Assembly (NCBI GenBank): GCA_040766325.1
Contig: JAXGQR010000005.1
Location: 124,001-188,000 of the forward strand
Source of the DNA: Dehalobacterium sp040766325
GTDB lineage: Bacteria > Bacillota > Dehalobacteriia > Dehalobacteriales > Dehalobacteriaceae
DNA: 64,000 nucleotides
Direction: 5' to 3'
Both the position numbers and the translations under genes were made by a program. Below, in pieces: positions 17,361 to 24,911 of this stretch. A model generated the notes under the pieces. The model worked only from the letters and a program-made list of their open reading frames with translations. It did no database searches and was not told where the DNA came from. How positions within the stretch are numbered: the first letter of the stretch is position 1; every line of letters begins with the position of its first letter.

Positions 17361-17681
17361 ATGAAAGATCATAAGAATCATATCGGTCATAAAATGGCAT
17401 CATTCATATCTCGGTGGCTAGCTGTTATTTTTGTTCGAGTCTTCTTCTTAGGAAGAAAATCCGTTGCGGTTATTTTTGAAAAAAATTTTGGCTTACCCAT
17501 TCTCATCGAATCAATTGAATTGTGGGATGGGATAGGGGTAATTTCAGACCAACGGGAAGAAAAATTCTCACGAGTTCAGACCATATTTAAAGCGAAGGCA
17601 AGGGGACCGGAGCAGGTTTTATACATAGGGAGGGGGCCCCCAACCAACTTTTACTTAGGAACTGATATAACCTTTCATTGA
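17361..17681 (+). CDS. Hypothetical small protein
   Basis: A 106-codon frame whose ATG at 17,361 has an excellent AAGGAGG site 9 bases upstream; that is the main reason to believe it. The peptide starts MKDHKNHIGHKMASFISRW, has one hydrophobic segment (WLAVIFVRVFFLG, about residues 19-31), and ends with a Gly/Pro-containing tail. No family recognised and no operon partner. It could also be a remnant. Confidence 0.35.
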   Translation: MKDHKNHIGHKMASFISRWLAVIFVRVFFLGRKSVAVIFEKNFGLPILIESIELWDGIGVISDQREEKFSRVQTIFKAKARGPEQVLYIGRGPPTNFYLGTDITFH

Positions 17682-18149
17682 TAGATTAAGACAAAAGCAA
17701 AGCGATTAATTAACAAATACCTATACCCAAACAGTAAAATTTGCTCATTTTGTAGCATCGTGAACAGATCCATGTCCTGACGGAAATATAAACAGACATT
17801 TCGGCAGGGTTGCCGGATCTGTTAAAAAACCAAGCTTGGATGATATATAGAGGTTAAATTTAAGCTTTGGGAGGGATCGGATGGATCATAAAGCATGATG
17901 TTTATAAAAAATAAGGTTATGCCTGCATGTTTCACATTAAATGCTTTCAAAAGCACTTTGCCTTGTCTGATAAAAATAGGGGATGAATAGCCCAGTATTT
18001 ATGCATGAAAGCATAGACAGAGAGGCAAAGCATGCGGTGCGGCTGCATCAGATATTTCCGTTGTTAAGAAAAGGGTGATATAATTCACGATAAACGGTGC
18101 TAACCGGTAAAGGAACAATGGATGATCATAAATCTTCTACAATTAAATA
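17682..18149. other. Intergenic region without recognised gene
   Basis: A few short open pieces (for example DREAKHAVRLHQIFPLLRKG near 18,016-18,078, with no start) suggest coding debris. No RNA gene or repeat identified. Confidence 0.3.
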
Positions 18150-18151
18150 AA

Positions 18152-18190
18152 AAAAAAGAGGTTTGGGTGTGGACACCAGACCTCTTTTTA
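18152..18190. terminator. Bidirectional terminator
   Basis: 13-bp stem (AAAAGAGGTTTGG / CCAGACCTCTTTT with one G-U pair) extended by a GTG/CAC inner stem, with A-run and T-run on the two sides. It ends the minus-strand HD gene. Confidence 0.75.
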
Positions 18191-18721
18191 TTGATCTTGT
18201 ATAATTGCTAAAGATGATATTCTTTTGAGCGTGCGTCGTAATTTTGTAGCTTTATATCTATAAGCAAAGGAGGTAAATTTTATCAGGAATTCATTACAGG
18301 CACAATATTTATCTACCATGGAAACAACTAGAGACTCCCAGTATCGAGGAACCCCAAAGGATTTGGGCCACATATGCTTTAAGATAATATCGCATTCAAT
18401 TTTATTCAGGTCAAAACATTGATGTGAATTAGCCAAGGCAACCTTAGGATGATGGAATCCGTGATTTTTGTTGTTAGGTTGTTTTTTATATTCCCGCCAA
18501 TCATATAAGAAAAAATCATGCAATAAACCGCCTCTGGCACCGGAGACATAGTCTAAATTTAGTTTTTTACAAATAACATAGGAAAAATAAGAAACTGTAA
18601 GTGCATGTTCCATGATAGAGGTATGGTGATGATTATAGTTAATTAGTTGAGAGAAGGTTTCATTTGACAATATATCCTCAACTAAATGCCAATAATCTTG
18701 GTCTTGTGGTTTTAATTCCAT
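18188..18721 (-). CDS. HD-domain phosphohydrolase-like protein
   Basis: 177 residues. The HD metal site is seen as HHHTSIMEHALTVSY (about residues 31-45) and GGLLHDFFLYDW (about residues 64-75), with further histidines in HGFHHPKVA. HD proteins hydrolyse nucleotides or cyclic nucleotides; the substrate cannot be read from sequence. The ATG is preceded by AAAGGAGTG. It is a single-gene unit bounded by a terminator. Some relatives in clostridia carry similarly compact HD domains of unknown function. Confidence 0.8.
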   Translation of the reverse strand: MELKPQDQDYWHLVEDILSNETFSQLINYNHHHTSIMEHALTVSYFSYVICKKLNLDYVSGARGGLLHDFFLYDWREYKKQPNNKNHGFHHPKVALANSHQCFDLNKIECDIILKHMWPKSFGVPRYWESLVVSMVDKYCACNEFLIKFTSFAYRYKATKLRRTLKRISSLAIIQDQ

Positions 18722-18867
18722 AGGACACTCCTTTACATCAAATTGACTACATTATAAAAACTACCACAAAACAGGTTGCCAGGTCAAGATATAAAGTGAA
18801 AAATAAAGAGGGAATAAAAACCACTACCCCCTGAGGATCCTCTGCACGATAAATTTTTATACAAAAA

Positions 18868-18907
18868 AACCCGCCGGCCTTTGATCTTAAAAGGCTGGCG
18901 GAGGTTT
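18868..18907 (-). terminator. Terminator of glmS
   Basis: G/C-rich stem (AACCCGCCGGCCTTT against AAAGGCTGGCGGAGGTTT, one bulge). The A-run on the plus strand gives the U-tail of the minus-strand transcript. Confidence 0.8.
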
Positions 18908-18943
18908 CTTAAGTTTTTGTTTCCAAAGTCAGGAACTAGACTT

Positions 18944-20773
18944 TTATTCTACCGTTACGCTTTTGGCCAGATTTCGTGGTTGATCCACATCACAACCTCG
19001 ATGGACGGAAGCATAATAAGCAAGCATCTGCAGAGGCACTACCGTTAAAACAGGAGCCAGCATGGGTAATGTCTTGGGTATATATATCACCTGGTCTACA
19101 TAATTTTTAAGTTCCCTATTTCCTTCAAAGGCAACCCCAATTACGTGGGCCCCTCGTGCTTTAATTTCTTTAATATTGCTCACGGTTTTTTCAAAGACAT
19201 CCGGCTGAGTGCAAAGTGCTAATACGGGTACATCTTCTACAATTAAGGCTAAAGTACCATGTTTTAACTCTCCTGCAGCACAGGACTCCGCATGCACATA
19301 AGAGATTTCTTTTAATTTTAAGGCTCCTTCTAAGGCTACGGCATAATCGAGGCCCCGGCCAACAAAAAAACTATCTTCCCATTTTTTAAATACTTCTGCT
19401 ATTTGGGATAATTGGTCACCTAAATTATCTAATATTTCTTGTACCAGGTTAGGTAATTTATAGAGGTGATGCAAAATATTTTCCATCTCCCCCGTGGGGA
19501 TAAGTTCCAACCCCTTACCTAAATGGATTGTAAGGAGATAAATACAAATGAGCTGCGTAAGATAAGCCTTGGTGGAAGCTACAGCAATTTCCGGTCCGGC
19601 CCAGGTATATATTACATCATCCGCTTCCCGGGCAATTGAGCTGTCTACTACGTTAGTAATGGCAACAACCCTGGAGCCTTTTTTCTTAGCTTCTCTCAAG
19701 GCGGCAAGTGTATCTGCCGTTTCCCCGGATTGAGAAATAATCACTGTTAAAGTGTTTTTATCAATTAAGGGATTCCGATAACGAAATTCGGAAGCAATAT
19801 CCACTTCCACCGGGATACGAAGCATTTTTTCCATGGCATATTTCCCGACAATTGCCGCATGGTACGCTGTCCCGCAAGCCACAATAGCAATCTTCCGGAT
19901 TTTTTTTATTTCTTCCTCGGTTAAGACAACTTCCTTCAAATCTACACGGCTATAATCGGGGGCTATGCGCCCGGTTAATGTATCCCGAAGGGCTCCGGGT
20001 TGTTCGTTAATCTCCTTAATCATAAAATGGGGATAGCCCCCCTTTTCCGCAGCTTGGGCGTCCCAGGTAATCGTCTCTACCTTTTTTTCAATTGGCGCAC
20101 CGTCTTTATAGACCTGCAAACTGTCCCTTTTCAATACAGCAATTTCCCCGTCAGCCAGTATGACGATCTTCCGTGTATAATTAATAATGGCCGGGATATC
20201 CGAAGCAAAGAAATATTCTCCATCTCCGACACCAATAATAAGAGGATTATCTTTTCTTGCTGCCACTAAGGAATCAGGATGGTCTTCGGAAAGAACTACG
20301 AGAGCATAAGATCCCCGTACCTTCGATACCATTTTCGTAACGGCACTAAAGAGATCTCCTTCATAAAATTCTTCTACTAAATGAGGCAGCACTTCCGTAT
20401 CTGTTTCAGACTTAAAGATGTGGCCTTGGCTCACTAACCATTTTTTTAATTCTAAATAGTTCTCAATAATTCCATTATGGACGAGGGCAATTTTCCCTGT
20501 ACAATCAGTATGAGGATGAGAATTATTGTCCGAGGGACGTCCATGGGTCGCCCAACGGGTATGGCCAATGCCCACTTGAGTTTGATGATCAGCACCGTTG
20601 ATTTTCCCTTCCAGCATATGCAGTTTACCGACACTCCGGTTTAGATACAACTTACCCTTTTCAATTACGGCTAAACCGGCCGAATCATAACCCCGATACT
20701 CCAGCTTTTTTAACCCTTCCAACAAAACAGGTACCGCCCGTCTGTTTCCTATATATCCCACTATGCCACACAT
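18944..20773 (-). CDS. glmS: Glutamine-fructose-6-phosphate aminotransferase (isomerizing)
   Basis: Makes glucosamine 6-phosphate from fructose 6-phosphate and glutamine, the first step of peptidoglycan amino-sugar synthesis. The 609-residue protein starts MCGIVGYIG, where Cys1 is the N-terminal nucleophile of the glutaminase domain (residues 1-240: TRWATHG, HNGIIENY, SETDTEV). Two SIS isomerase domains follow (ISQSGETADTLAALR and FFVGRGLDYAVALEGALKLKE). It ends NLAKSVTVE as usual. The ATG at 20,773 has GGAGC upstream; a longer frame exists but would put residues before Cys1. Expression is controlled by an upstream glmS ribozyme. Confidence 0.97.
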   Translation of the reverse strand: MCGIVGYIGNRRAVPVLLEGLKKLEYRGYDSAGLAVIEKGKLYLNRSVGKLHMLEGKINGADHQTQVGIGHTRWATHGRPSDNNSHPHTDCTGKIALVHNGIIENYLELKKWLVSQGHIFKSETDTEVLPHLVEEFYEGDLFSAVTKMVSKVRGSYALVVLSEDHPDSLVAARKDNPLIIGVGDGEYFFASDIPAIINYTRKIVILADGEIAVLKRDSLQVYKDGAPIEKKVETITWDAQAAEKGGYPHFMIKEINEQPGALRDTLTGRIAPDYSRVDLKEVVLTEEEIKKIRKIAIVACGTAYHAAIVGKYAMEKMLRIPVEVDIASEFRYRNPLIDKNTLTVIISQSGETADTLAALREAKKKGSRVVAITNVVDSSIAREADDVIYTWAGPEIAVASTKAYLTQLICIYLLTIHLGKGLELIPTGEMENILHHLYKLPNLVQEILDNLGDQLSQIAEVFKKWEDSFFVGRGLDYAVALEGALKLKEISYVHAESCAAGELKHGTLALIVEDVPVLALCTQPDVFEKTVSNIKEIKARGAHVIGVAFEGNRELKNYVDQVIYIPKTLPMLAPVLTVVPLQMLAYYASVHRGCDVDQPRNLAKSVTVE

Positions 20774-20810
20774 AGTTATCAGCTCCTTATTTTTCAGGAT
20801 AAACAATAAT

Positions 20811-20842
20811 TAAAATAAAAATACCGCGCATTTTTGCGCGGT
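20811..20842 (-). terminator. Intrinsic terminator between glmS ribozyme and glmS start
   Basis: On the minus strand a perfect ACCGCGC/GCGCGGT stem with an AAAAAT loop is followed by AUUUUUAUUUU, 38 bases before the glmS start codon. This is a textbook terminator shape in a leader that also carries a ribozyme. Confidence 0.65.
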
Positions 20843-20869
20843 TCTTGTTTCATGTAGTCTCATTTAGGG

Positions 20870-21036
20870 CATACTTATCCCTACACACTGCTGTATCCTC
20901 TGTCACCGAAATTACTTCCGGATTTTAAATACAGCTAACGATGGTGCAACACCGGAGGGCACCCGCCGAAAACTTCGATAAACCCCCCCCTCGTCAACCA
21001 AAAACAGCTTTGCTTTACTGTATTTGGTTCTGGCGC
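20870..21036 (-). ncRNA. glmS ribozyme (glucosamine 6-phosphate-activated, self-cleaving)
   Basis: The minus strand shows the diagnostic core: GAGCGCCAGAACC at the cleavage site, then GTTGACGAGG, GGTTTATCGA, TTTCGGCGGGTGCCCTCCGG, and the P3/P4 region (GCTGTATTTAAAATCCGG ... GGATACAGC). These are the conserved blocks of the Bacillus and Thermoanaerobacter ribozymes. Cleavage is expected just 5' of the G at 21,036. Bound GlcN6P acts as coenzyme, and the cut mRNA is degraded, giving feedback on glmS. The 3' limit is estimated. Confidence 0.93.
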
Positions 21037-21143
21037 TCAATACCTTCAAGAACCGCAGGTATATTAAATTTTCAAAATATTCATAATGATCCCCCCTTAA
21101 ATAACATAATACTCATTTTTTAGTAAAAAGGTCAATCATTTTT

Positions 21144-21167
21144 GAAAATTACCCAAGGGTATTTTTA
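21144..21167. promoter_or_regulatory. Inverted repeat, candidate operator upstream of the iron operon
   Basis: AAAATTACCC and GGGTATTTTT form a 10-bp inverted repeat (one mismatch) with a 2-base centre, 34 bases before the -35 box of the DtxR-feo promoter. A metalloregulator site is plausible but unproven. Confidence 0.4.
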
Positions 21168-21200
21168 AGCAAAAATCATTATTTAAAGTAATTTATTATC

Positions 21201-21229
21201 TTGACAGCATTTTATGAAAAGTATAAAAT
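21201..21229 (+). promoter_or_regulatory. Sigma-A type promoter of the dtxR-feo operon
   Basis: TTGACA, 17 bases, TAAAAT (TATAAA overlaps two bases earlier). It lies 28 bases before the GTG start. Confidence 0.65.
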
Positions 21230-21256
21230 GAAAGAAAAGTTAGGAATGACTAACAA

Positions 21257-21661
21257 GTGACTATTAATAATATTGAAATTTCCAATTCCCAAGAAGATTA
21301 CTTAGAGGCCATATTGGTTATCTCAGAAAAGAATGATCTTGTCCGGATAACGGATTTAGCCCAATTTATGAATATTTCCAAGCCCAGTGCTAGTGAGGCT
21401 GTGAAATCTTTAGTAGATTTAGGGCTTTTAAGGCATGAAAAATATGGTCCGGTGGAACTTACGACAGAAGGTAAAAGGCGAGCGGCGGAAGTACATAAAC
21501 GACATCGCTTATTAAAGAAATTTTTAATCGAGGTTTTAGAGGTACCTCCGGCGATCGCAGAACAGGATGCGTGCCTAATGGAACATGCCATTAGCCCGGA
21601 GACAAGTTCCCGGTTGATAAAGTTTTTAGAGTCTCATCTTACCTTGGATGAAAATGATTAG
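21257..21661 (+). CDS. DtxR/MntR-family metal-dependent transcriptional regulator
   Basis: 134 residues: an N-terminal winged helix (residues about 10-70: SQEDYLEAI, ITDLAQFMNISKPSASEAVKSL) and a metal-binding/dimerisation helix region (AEVHKRHRLLKKFLIEVLEVPPAIAEQDACLMEHAISPET). The CLMEHAIS stretch holds the Cys/Glu/His metal ligands seen in iron sensors of this family. There is no C-terminal SH3-like domain, as in MntR. GTG start, with AGGAA 10 bases upstream. It leads the feoA-feoB operon, so it probably represses ferrous iron uptake when iron is sufficient (inference from context). Confidence 0.88.
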   Translation: MTINNIEISNSQEDYLEAILVISEKNDLVRITDLAQFMNISKPSASEAVKSLVDLGLLRHEKYGPVELTTEGKRRAAEVHKRHRLLKKFLIEVLEVPPAIAEQDACLMEHAISPETSSRLIKFLESHLTLDEND

Positions 21662-21714
21662 TTAAGTTTACCTACAAAATTGGGACCCGAGCAAAAATCC
21701 GGGGGGCTGGTAAA

Positions 21715-21906
21715 ATGGAATTATTGTTAATCTTGTTGATTTGTGCAGGAGCATTATTCTATCTGATGCGTCATCTGAGGCGACATTTTGAAAAACAGTC
21801 TTCATGCTGTCAGGGATGCCAAAATTGCCCGTCAAAAAATGAGTTATGCGAAAAGATCGAGGGAAAAGACATTAAAGACATTAATGAAGGGATAGAGGAA
21901 GAATGA
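21715..21906 (+). CDS. FeoB-associated cysteine-rich membrane protein
   Basis: 63 residues: one N-terminal membrane helix (MELLLILLICAGALFYLM), a basic stretch, then CCQGCQNCPSKNELC and an acidic tail. This is the pattern of the short Cys-rich proteins that accompany feoA and feoB in clostridia. Its role in iron transfer is unproven. It overlaps feoA by 4 bases (ATGA) and has GGGGGG upstream. Confidence 0.8.
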   Translation: MELLLILLICAGALFYLMRHLRRHFEKQSSCCQGCQNCPSKNELCEKIEGKDIKDINEGIEEE

Positions 21907-22136
21907 GCAAAATAACCTTAAGAGATCTGGCACCGGGAAAAAAAGGAAGGGTATCTCGGGTTAAAGGAAGCGGTGCCATCAGACGAAGATTGGTAGAAAT
22001 GGGTGTTGCCCCCGGATGTGAGGTAATTGTGGAAAGATATGCTCCCTTAGGAGATCCGGTAGAAATAAAGCTGAGAGGTGTTCATATTTCATTAAGAAAA
22101 AGCGAGGCTGAGATGGTAGAGCTTGAGGAGGAATAG
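21903..22136 (+). CDS. feoA: FeoA ferrous iron transport accessory protein
   Basis: 77 residues with an SH3-like fold: LRDLAPGKKGRVSRVKGSGAIRRRLVEMGV, APLGDPVEIKLRGVHISLRKSEAE. FeoA binds FeoB and modulates ferrous iron transport. It overlaps the small Cys-rich gene by 4 bases and ends 5 bases before feoB, so it is translationally coupled in the operon. Confidence 0.92.
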   Translation: MSKITLRDLAPGKKGRVSRVKGSGAIRRRLVEMGVAPGCEVIVERYAPLGDPVEIKLRGVHISLRKSEAEMVELEEE

Positions 22137-22141
22137 TTGAC

Positions 22142-24233
22142 ATGAAAAAAATTACCGTTGCCTTAGCCGGTAATCCCAACAGCGGAAAAACCACCATCTT
22201 TAATTATCTCACCGGGGCCCGTCAGCATGTGGGAAACTATCCCGGAGTGACGGTAGAAAAAAGAGAAGGGCACCGCAGTTATCGGGATTATGACTTTACC
22301 ATTATAGATTTGCCGGGGATTTATAGTTTGACTTCCAATTCGCCGGATGAGGTTGTTGCCCGCTTAGTATTGCTGGAAGAAAAGATCGATGTAATTATCG
22401 ACATTACAGATGCCACCAATTTGGAAAGACATCTGGGTTTGACAGTACAATTAAAGGAACTGGGAATTCCCCTTGTCATTGGTTTGAATATGATGGACTT
22501 AGCCGAGGAAGCCGAATATAAGATTGATTTAGATTTGTTGGCCACTCTGTTAGGACATCCTGTTTTGCCGGTGATTGGGACTAAAAACAAAGGTGTGGAG
22601 GAGTTATTACAGGCTGCAATTCAGCTCTATGAAGGACAATTACAATATCAGGAAAGACCTATTCGTTACCAAAACGAAGTGGAAACTGAGATTGAGGTGC
22701 TGAAAAACTTCATGCACCGAGAGAAAATGGGCGAAGAAAATTATCTTCAGCGTCGAGAGGCAATTGAACGTTGGTTAGCGATAAAGCTATTGGAAAAAGA
22801 TCCGGATGTTCTTGCCCGTATGAAAAAAAAATATCAGGCCGACGAATTGTTAAATCAGGCGGAAAAAAGCCGCCGATTCTTGGAAGAACATTTCGGGGAA
22901 GATCCGGAACTGTTTCTCGTGGATAGCCGCTACGCTATTGCCCGAGGTGCGGTCCGGGAAAGTGTGGTTTTCCCCGGAGAAGATCGGGCCTCCATGACAG
23001 AAAATATAGATAAGGTGGTTTTAAATCGTTTTTTAGGGCTACCTATTTTTCTTTTGATTATGTGGCTGCTTTTCCAAACTACTTTCACCCTGGGTGAGTT
23101 GCCTATGGGGTGGTTGGATCTAGGGATTACAAGGTTTGCCGATTTTGTTAATGGTGTGTTGCCGGATGGCTTATTCCGCTCTTTAATTGTGGACGGCATT
23201 ATCGGTGGGGTTGGCGGGGTGATTATTTTTCTACCTAACATCTTGCTGCTCTTTTTAGGGATTACCTTTTTGGAAGGAACCGGGTATATGTCCCGGGCAG
23301 CTTTTGTGATGGATAAATTAATGCATCATATGGGGTTGCATGGAAAATCATTTATTCCCATGATCTTAGGATTTGGCTGCTCAATTCCTGCGATTATGGC
23401 AACCAGGACATTGGAAAATCCCCGGGATCGGTTGGTGACCATTTTGGTAATCCCCCTGATGAGCTGTGGGGCGCGCTTACCTGTTTATACCCTGCTGGCA
23501 TCAGCATTTTTTAGCCCTAATGCGGCAGGCAATGCAATTTTTTCTATTTATTTAATTGGGGTAATTCTAGCCATATTAATGGCTAAAGTATTTCGCACCT
23601 GGCTTTTTCCCGGTCCGGCAGAGCCTTTTGTCATGGAACTACCTGTTTATCGGATGCCGGTTTGGCGCAGCGTTTTAATTCAAGTTTGGGAAAGGGCGAT
23701 GCTTTACCTCAAAAAAGCCGGAACGGTCATTCTGGCAGCGTCTATTTTAATGTGGGCCTTATTTACCTTCTCAGTCAAATGAGGCAGTGCCTCTTAATGC
23801 CGCACAAGAAATGGAGCAAAGTTTTGCCGGACGAGTGGGCCATGTGATAGAACCGGTAATTGAACCATTAGGATTTGATTGGAAGATTGGCGTAGCCTTT
23901 ATTTCCGGTTTTGCTGCCAAAGAAATTGTGGTCAGCACCATGAGTACCTTGTATAGTATGGAAATAGATGAAGAGGCGGTAGCAGAAGGAAAGGCCCCTG
24001 TGGGTTTTGCTGAACGGGTAAGAACTCAATCCGGATTTAGCCCCTTAACTGCTTATGTGCTCATGCTCTTTATCCTGATTTATGTTCCCTGCCTTTCCAC
24101 GGTAGCGGTGATCTATCGGGAAACAAATACCTGGAAATGGCCTCTCTTTGTCGTGATGTATACCACTGTCTTAGCTTGGTTTGTTTCATTTGTGGTTTAT
24201 CGGGGAGGATTATTGTTAGGTATCGGCATCTAA
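22142..24233 (+). pseudogene. feoB: Ferrous iron transporter FeoB, frameshifted near the C-terminal third
   Basis: Cytoplasmic-membrane ferrous iron transporter. The N-terminal G-domain has GNPNSGKTTIFN (residues 10-21), DLPGIYSL, and NMMD as G4. The membrane part has GYMSRAAFVMDKLM and GFGCSIPAIMATRTLE. The first frame ends in LFTFSVK and a stop at 23,780. The rest continues one frame over as SQSNEAVPLNAAQEMEQSF and runs to GGLLLGIGI at 24,233, including FAAKEIVVSTMSTLY. A single-base indel near 23,770-23,775 accounts for the break, and the joined length of about 697 residues is typical. The C-terminal part has its own ATG at 23,787 but could not work alone. Whether this is a true mutation is uncertain, as several nearby genes show the same defect. 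Confidence 0.85.
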
Positions 24234-24298
24234 AGGGTATAAACTCCATTCATGGGAAAAACTTAGTCAATTTGGGTAATAATTATTGGAGAAATAAC

Positions 24299-24327
24299 TT
24301 GCATCATGGACTAAATAAATGTATAAT
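24299..24327 (+). promoter_or_regulatory. Sigma-A type promoter for tRNA-Ser(GGA)
   Basis: TTGCAT, 17 bases, TATAAT; the tRNA begins about 60 bases after the -10 box. Confidence 0.6.
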
Positions 24328-24387
24328 ATAGCAGTGAGTCTAACGACATGGAATTTTTCCGATTTCTTGTCAACTTGACTATCATTT

Positions 24388-24477
24388 GGAGAGATGGCCG
24401 AGTCCGGCTTAAGGCGCACGCCTGGAAAGCGTGTTGGTGTAACAGCCTCGCAGGTTCGAATCCTGTTCTCTCCGCCA
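24388..24477 (+). tRNA. tRNA-Ser(GGA)
   Basis: Class II tRNA. The acceptor GGAGAGA pairs with TCTCTCC, the anticodon loop CTGGAAA sits in a CACGC/GCGTG stem (anticodon GGA), the variable arm is long, and CCA is encoded. Confidence 0.95.
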
Positions 24478-24486
24478 GTTAATTAT

Positions 24487-24520
24487 GATCGGTATGATTA
24501 AAGACATACCGATCTTTTTT
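24487..24520 (+). terminator. Terminator after tRNA-Ser(GGA)
   Basis: Perfect 10-bp stem GATCGGTATG/CATACCGATC with an 8-base loop and TTTTTT. Confidence 0.85.
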
Positions 24521-24532
24521 AAAAAAATCTTT

Positions 24533-24801
24533 TGCCGTGCTAGATGGGGAGGTAGCGGTGCCTTGTAACCCACAATCCGCTATAGTGGGATTGAATTCCT
24601 GTGGCAGGGTATATCCTGTGGGGTCTGCCTGAGATAAGTGGTGATGATAATTGGGTCTTACGCAATAAGAAGCTATAAACCCCGTCAGGTCCGGAAGGAA
24701 GCAGCGGTAAGTAGCCAATCTTATGTGCCGTAAGGTTGCCTAGTTTGAGTTAACTGTTTTAGTAACGCTCGGAGGATATGTTCAAAAACAGGTGCACGGC
24801 A
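24533..24801 (+). ncRNA. ffs: Signal recognition particle RNA, large Bacillus type
   Basis: Conserved blocks are TGCCGTGCTAGATGGGGAGG at the 5' end, GGTGCCTTGTA and AATCCGCTATAG in the Alu part, and the S-domain SRP54 (Ffh) site GTCAGGTCCGGAAGGAAGCA followed by GCGGTAAGTAGCC. The ends pair (TGCCGTGC/GCACGGCA). The Alu domain makes it about 269 bases, not the short 4.5S form. It lies directly upstream of dnaX, a common Firmicute arrangement. A terminator follows. Confidence 0.95.
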
Positions 24802-24810
24802 TTATTTTTC

Positions 24811-24841
24811 AAGGCGTCCGTTGGGACGCCTTTTGTTTTTT
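24811..24841 (+). terminator. Terminator of SRP RNA
   Basis: AAGGCGTCC pairs with GGGACGCCTT over a tight TTGG-type loop, followed by TTTTGTTTTTT. Confidence 0.9.
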
Positions 24842-24911
24842 AAAGGAAATATATGCTGCAGGTCGAATAAGTACGTAAATATCAGATGATCAGATGGGGG
24901 AGGCAAGAAAA

